From the NCBI GenBank assembly GCA_030407315.1, contig JALQPE010000535.1, forward strand, positions 186,001 through 250,000: a stretch of 64,000 bases of DNA. Reading direction: 5' to 3'. The notes beneath the pieces were generated by a model. The model saw only the letters and a list, made by a program, of their open reading frames with translations, had not been told where the DNA came from and did not search any database. The stretch is from Asparagopsis taxiformis. Taxonomy: Eukaryota > Rhodophyta > Florideophyceae > Bonnemaisoniales > Bonnemaisoniaceae. Position numbers and translations under genes: made by a program. Positions 60,370-64,000 of this stretch are shown piece after piece (position 1 is the first letter of the stretch; each line of letters begins with the position of its first letter).

Positions 60370-62444
60370 TTATCAACAACGGCCTGCTCTTCTTCCCCGG
60401 CGGATTGTTGTACCACAACCGGCTCTTCTTCCTCGAGGCGTGTGCTCCCCGTCGAGCGAAGTCGCTGTGAACGGCGGCGGATGCCATGCGAAGCAGGCTC
60501 ATGTTCGACATTCCGCTGCTTCTTGTGAGTGAGTCTCACATTGGCAGCAGAAGGGCGGCGTTTGCGTCGAGCCTTAGTCTTCTTCTTCAATGTCGGATTG
60601 AAAAACTCTTTCAAGTTCGTTTCCAAATCCTGTAAACGCGTGGTTCTCCGTCGCATTCGAACCTCACTGCTCCGGTCGTCCCCTCTATACATTGCAATGG
60701 CATTGGTGAGATGCCATTGCAACTCCTTCGGCTGCTTAACCGACCCAATTGCCATCTCTGTGCTCAGAAATGACTTGCGCATAATACTCTTTGGGCGCCC
60801 AAACGCAGCGTACAGAGAATTTGCTATTGCAGTCACGCGACGGACGTATGTATAGAAGTCGTTCACGTCAAAGCGTCCATCCGGACGTCCGCCATGAGCA
60901 GGGTTCAAGTACTCCGAAAGACCACGCAAGACGAAGACAAAGTTTTCTTCCAGCAACTCGCGCACTATCTTGTGGTCCAGGTGCGTTATCCCAATCTCGT
61001 TGCGGCGCTCGGAATTGTTCAGCTCACGCAACACTTCGTCGAGAACAGGATGCTTCAGCGTTGCTATAGCCAAACGCGTCCACCGCCGGGCCGTGTTCGT
61101 TGAATTCATCATCCCCATGAACTGCGCCTCGAACAATGTTCGGATGACATCAGACTCACGCAAGTCGCCAGCGTTTTCCACGTTATTTGCAACAGCAATC
61201 GTACGGATGAACTGCTGGATGGACGACAAGATTCGAACCAGGGAGCGCTCCGTCAGTTGCGTCCCAGTCGTATGGTTCGACTCTGCACTCTTGTGGATGA
61301 TCTCATGAGGCTGAAGATCACTGTCGTCCTTGCGGCGAAGGTAGTACACATCCAGAGGCTGAGTAACCCAGCGCAAGCGGTTTGCGTCCTGTGGCAGCTT
61401 GGTTCTGTGCATACGGGTGAGGCGCGTGAAGTCATCCGCAATGCTATGCATAGCATTGAGACGATGCAGTCCGTCGATCACGGTCACGTTCGCATTGGCA
61501 TGGAATTTGCCATTCTGGAACAGACGCGTGTCGGCGGGCAGATGCGTGTTCTGCGACCTCAGCACCGTCACAGTGATACGCGAAGAGCTCACATACCCCA
61601 CAGCCAACATATTGTTGCGCAGGTCCTCCACGTGGTCTTCTTTCACATCCCGAAGGGTCACGGCCGGTTCCACTAGCTGCCTCACCAACACAGTCGCTCC
61701 TTCTCCGACGTAATCCGACGTCACAAACTTGGGCACCGTAATTTGCGTCCCCTGCTGCTCACGAATGCTTTCCGCCACCTCCGGTTCGTCGTCCACCTCG
61801 GTTACGTCCTGCGTAGTAGCTTCGGTGACGTTGGAGCGAGCAGGGTGCTTCGTGCCTCCACTGGAGGCTCTGGCAGAGCGAGCAGGGCGCTTCGTGCCTC
61901 CCGAAACCGGGACGGAGCGTGCTGGATGCTTCGTACCCCCCGAACCAGTGATTTCGCCTGCTGGACCGGTACTGGGCATCCGTCCCGAGCTGGCCTGGTT
62001 CGTCGCTGCGTTGAAGTTTGACGCTGCAGCAGGGGTACGAATGTCGCTAGGGCCATCCTCCGCAGCGGGGCGCATCATCCGAGTATCCCAAGGGTAAAAC
62101 GCCGCGGCGTATGCTCCACCCATCGTCTCCGGCGGTCCCTCGGCGCCATCAAACATGTACGGGAACGGGAGGTCCTTGAACTTGTCCTTAGTCGCAATGT
62201 TGCGCACGACGATATAGTCGGCCTCGTCGGTTTCCGGCAGCTTGTGGTTGTGCAGCGTGCGCGGAAGGCCAACATCGCCACCAGCAGTGCTCACCGAAGC
62301 CGTCCCAATATGCACAGCCGCACCGTCCACGTCCGCAAACAAGTCGACATCGACGCCGCGCTTGAGTCCGCGCGACTCCGCTGACGCGCTCACTTGATCG
62401 CCGCAAACCGTTGAAAACAAACTGCTGAAATGCGTATCCGCCAT
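60156..62444 (-). CDS. ParB-like (DGxHR) domain protein in a putative mobile element
   Basis: From ATG 62444 (CCATGGCGG context) the frame encodes 762 residues. A disordered region with three copies of GGTK(H/R)PARS (about 168-204) precedes the ParB/sulfiredoxin-fold domain (about 235-335): VRQLVEPAVTLRDVKEDHVE, LAVGYVSSSRITVTVLR and the signature NVTVIDGLHRLNAM with D324-G-x-H327-R328. A long helical region follows, with KSAESNHTTGTQLTERSLVR as in ParB linkers, then a strong nuclear-localisation-like KKKTKARRKRRPS. The last 65 residues (after DQQQ, 60360) read unnaturally, while another frame gives an acidic linker into the oxygenase. Eukaryotic ParB-like proteins of this size are unusual. 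Confidence 0.8.
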   Translation of the reverse strand: MADTHFSSLFSTVCGDQVSASAESRGLKRGVDVDLFADVDGAAVHIGTASVSTAGGDVGLPRTLHNHKLPETDEADYIVVRNIATKDKFKDLPFPYMFDGAEGPPETMGGAYAAAFYPWDTRMMRPAAEDGPSDIRTPAAASNFNAATNQASSGRMPSTGPAGEITGSGGTKHPARSVPVSGGTKRPARSARASSGGTKHPARSNVTEATTQDVTEVDDEPEVAESIREQQGTQITVPKFVTSDYVGEGATVLVRQLVEPAVTLRDVKEDHVEDLRNNMLAVGYVSSSRITVTVLRSQNTHLPADTRLFQNGKFHANANVTVIDGLHRLNAMHSIADDFTRLTRMHRTKLPQDANRLRWVTQPLDVYYLRRKDDSDLQPHEIIHKSAESNHTTGTQLTERSLVRILSSIQQFIRTIAVANNVENAGDLRESDVIRTLFEAQFMGMMNSTNTARRWTRLAIATLKHPVLDEVLRELNNSERRNEIGITHLDHKIVRELLEENFVFVLRGLSEYLNPAHGGRPDGRFDVNDFYTYVRRVTAIANSLYAAFGRPKSIMRKSFLSTEMAIGSVKQPKELQWHLTNAIAMYRGDDRSSEVRMRRRTTRLQDLETNLKEFFNPTLKKKTKARRKRRPSAANVRLTHKKQRNVEHEPASHGIRRRSQRLRSTGSTRLEEEEPVVVQQSAGEEEQAVVDKPTDQQQALLPVMRLTKTPPVPPILPLRLSPKITNVLVRLPPTKNLSIPLRTRKTNRVQTRAKSKARGSAK

Positions 62445-62784
62445 GGTTGTTGAGTTGGAAAGGAAAAGAGATGGTTGACGTTGACGTATTCGAGTGATGT
62501 GGATGGTATGTTTCACGTTAAGTTGAAGAATGGTCGTGAACGCCAATCGCTGGAAATAATAACACAATACAACCGAAATTTTGTTAGGTACACACCTATC
62601 GTGACCGCTGGAATGCAAGACAGGCAATCGAGATGTGAGTGTCCGTTCGGAACGGGCCCGAGTCGGGCTCTCGAAACCTGACGAGGTGGCGTGAAGCAGG
62701 CAGTGTCCTTGATGTGTAATGTGTTAAAATTACAGCTGTCAAGCTAGGCGGCTTTTGGGGCGGCTGCGAGCACCCCTTTATCCG

Positions 62785-63843
62785 GGGAACACCCTGATTT
62801 GAGTTAAAATTTGGGCTATTCTCAAAAACATGCACATGTGAACATGTTTTTGAGATGGGGGTGTGCCGTACGGCACAATCGACCCGCCCAAATCGTTGAT
62901 TTTTGCAAGATTTTTTGTGCCCGAAATTTTAGAATTTCTGGGCTGGCCAGCAGTGCATCTGAGCTGGACATCCACCGGACGTCCATTTCAGGTTGGTCGT
63001 GTGCTGCCTACATCCACGCATTGCAGCAACTAAGCAGGCGGGTTCACTACTAATATAAAGTGCACGGAATATGAGTAACGTGATGGGTGAGTAGTGTTTG
63101 TGTTGAGGGAGTAAGGCGGGACCATGATGAAACACGGAAGAAGATTTCTCCCTAGCATAACTTAGGCTTGAAGCCTGGAATCGACCCATCTTTCGGCGCC
63201 ATTTAGCCTCACAGTTAGTGCTTACAGAAGCCAGTGATGACCCCGCTCGGGGCGGCGGCCGGTTCCTGGGGCCGTTGTGGCCAAATTAGACACCCTGATT
63301 TGAATTAAAATTTGGGCTATTCTCAAAAACATGCACATGTGAACATGTTTTTGAGATGGGGGTGTGCCGTACGGCACAATCGACCGCCCAAATCGATGTT
63401 TTTTACAATATTTTTTTGTGCCCGAAATTTAGAATTTCTGGGCTGGCCAGCAGTGCAATCGAGCTGGACATCCACCGGACGTCCATTTCAGGTTGGTCGT
63501 GAGAGAGTGAGGCGGGACCATGATGGAACAAGGACCAAGACCTGTCCCTGGCGTATTGAGCTGAAATTGACCCTTCGTCAGACGCCATTTAGCCTTACAG
63601 TTAGTGCTTACAGAAGCCAGTGACAACCCCACTCGGGGCGGCGGCCGGTGCCTGGGGCCGTTGTGGCCAAATTAGACACCTTGATTGAATTAAAATTTGG
63701 GCTATTCTCAAAAACATGCACATGTGAACATGTTTTTGAGATGGGGGTGTGCCGTACGGCACAATCGACCGCCCAAATCGAGGTTTTTTGCAATTTTTTT
63801 GTGCCCGAAATTCTACAATTTCTGGGCTGGCCAGTAATGCATT
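62785..63843. repeat. Right direct-repeat array (three units, last truncated)
   Basis: Units begin near ACACCCTG at 62789 and 63290 (about 500 bp apart) and ACACCTTG at 63676 (386 bp further). Each carries the same CTCAAAAACATG inverted repeat and TGTGCCGTACGGCACA palindrome as the left array, in the same orientation. The third unit stops after CTGGGCTGGCCAG, before the GGACATCCAC...GGACGTCC part. Confidence 0.92.
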
Positions 63844-64000
63844 AGCTATCTGCTCTAAACCGATTCTAACAAGCAGAAAGAATCCTCTCCTTCATGACGA
63901 TGCTCTCGATTGAGTGCAATGCAACGGACTCCCTCCAGAGACGACAAAGCATCGTCTTTTGCAAGACATTTTCGTACGAAAAATAATCGAAACACATATG
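63844..64000. other. Right flank of the repeat-bounded unit
   Basis: 157 bp with no repeat similarity or gene recognised. It may be host DNA or another element. Confidence 0.3.

Larger units (their letters stand above)
57180..63843. mobile_element. Repeat-bounded ParB/2OG-oxygenase unit, putative mobile element
   Basis: Two arrays of related direct repeats (57,213-58,262 and 62,785-63,843) enclose about 4.5 kb holding only the minus-strand ParB-like and oxygenase reading frames. The arrays share the same subunits, hairpins and orientation on both sides. No transposase, integrase or reverse transcriptase is visible inside. Outer boundaries and target duplications could not be fixed, because the right array runs almost to the window end. 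Confidence 0.6.

Noticed and set aside
1..64000. tRNA, rRNA or CRISPR loci
   Set aside because: No cloverleaf-like sequence with B-box, no rRNA-like conserved block and no spacer-repeat array was recognised; a covariance-model scan would be needed to exclude tRNAs fully.

Overview
The window reads as nuclear DNA of a photosynthetic eukaryote, most likely a red alga of the florideophyte type (Chondrus crispus is the kind of genome I have in mind; this is inference). Reasons: compact, mostly intronless genes; a few short GT-AG introns (83-100 bp, one of 374 bp); plastid-type proteins (an Mbb1-like HAT-repeat protein, a PGM48-like M48 protease); a PPi-dependent phosphofructokinase; a Golgi-type sulfotransferase as expected for sulfated-galactan makers; and repeat islands beside gene-dense DNA.

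Region 1, about 1-33,240, is host genes: a coiled-coil gene 3' end, APC11, a TGS1-like cap methyltransferase, M48 protease, MRG15-like chromodomain protein, alpha-NAC, a degenerate TBC protein, a HAT-repeat protein, cytochrome P450 reductase, PFP, CSTF77/Rna14 (two exons), a large protein with ASH-like segments, a VHS-domain protein, Mediator MED10 (four exons, reconstructed here), a conserved unknown, YBEY (two exons, reconstructed here), an R2R3-MYB protein, a type II membrane protein preceded by an overlapping uORF, a sulfotransferase and a hemerythrin-like protein. From the M48 gene to CSTF77 the strands alternate, giving close convergent 3' ends and shared divergent promoter spaces.

Region 2, about 34,137-48,850, is a pile of LTR retrotransposons. 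Four successive elements each break the one before (D by A, A by C, C by B). Element B is a Ty3/gypsy chromovirus with gag, protease, RT, RNase H, integrase and chromodomain. Its pol is split by a solo LTR of the C family with a perfect 5-bp target duplication.

Region 3, about 48,857-55,860, is a Plavaka-like (CACTA superfamily) DNA transposon with a 43-bp subterminal array, a zinc-finger transposase and a convergent unknown ORF.

Region 4, about 57,180-63,843, is the most unusual part. Direct-repeat arrays with strong hairpins flank a minus-strand unit encoding a ParB-like (DGxHR) domain and a phytanoyl-CoA-dioxygenase-like 2OG-Fe(II) oxygenase. The two ORFs appear to be one long protein broken by a single -1 frame shift. 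The arrays share short motifs (GACATCCAC, GGACGTCC) with the Plavaka-like element, suggesting linked mobile elements.
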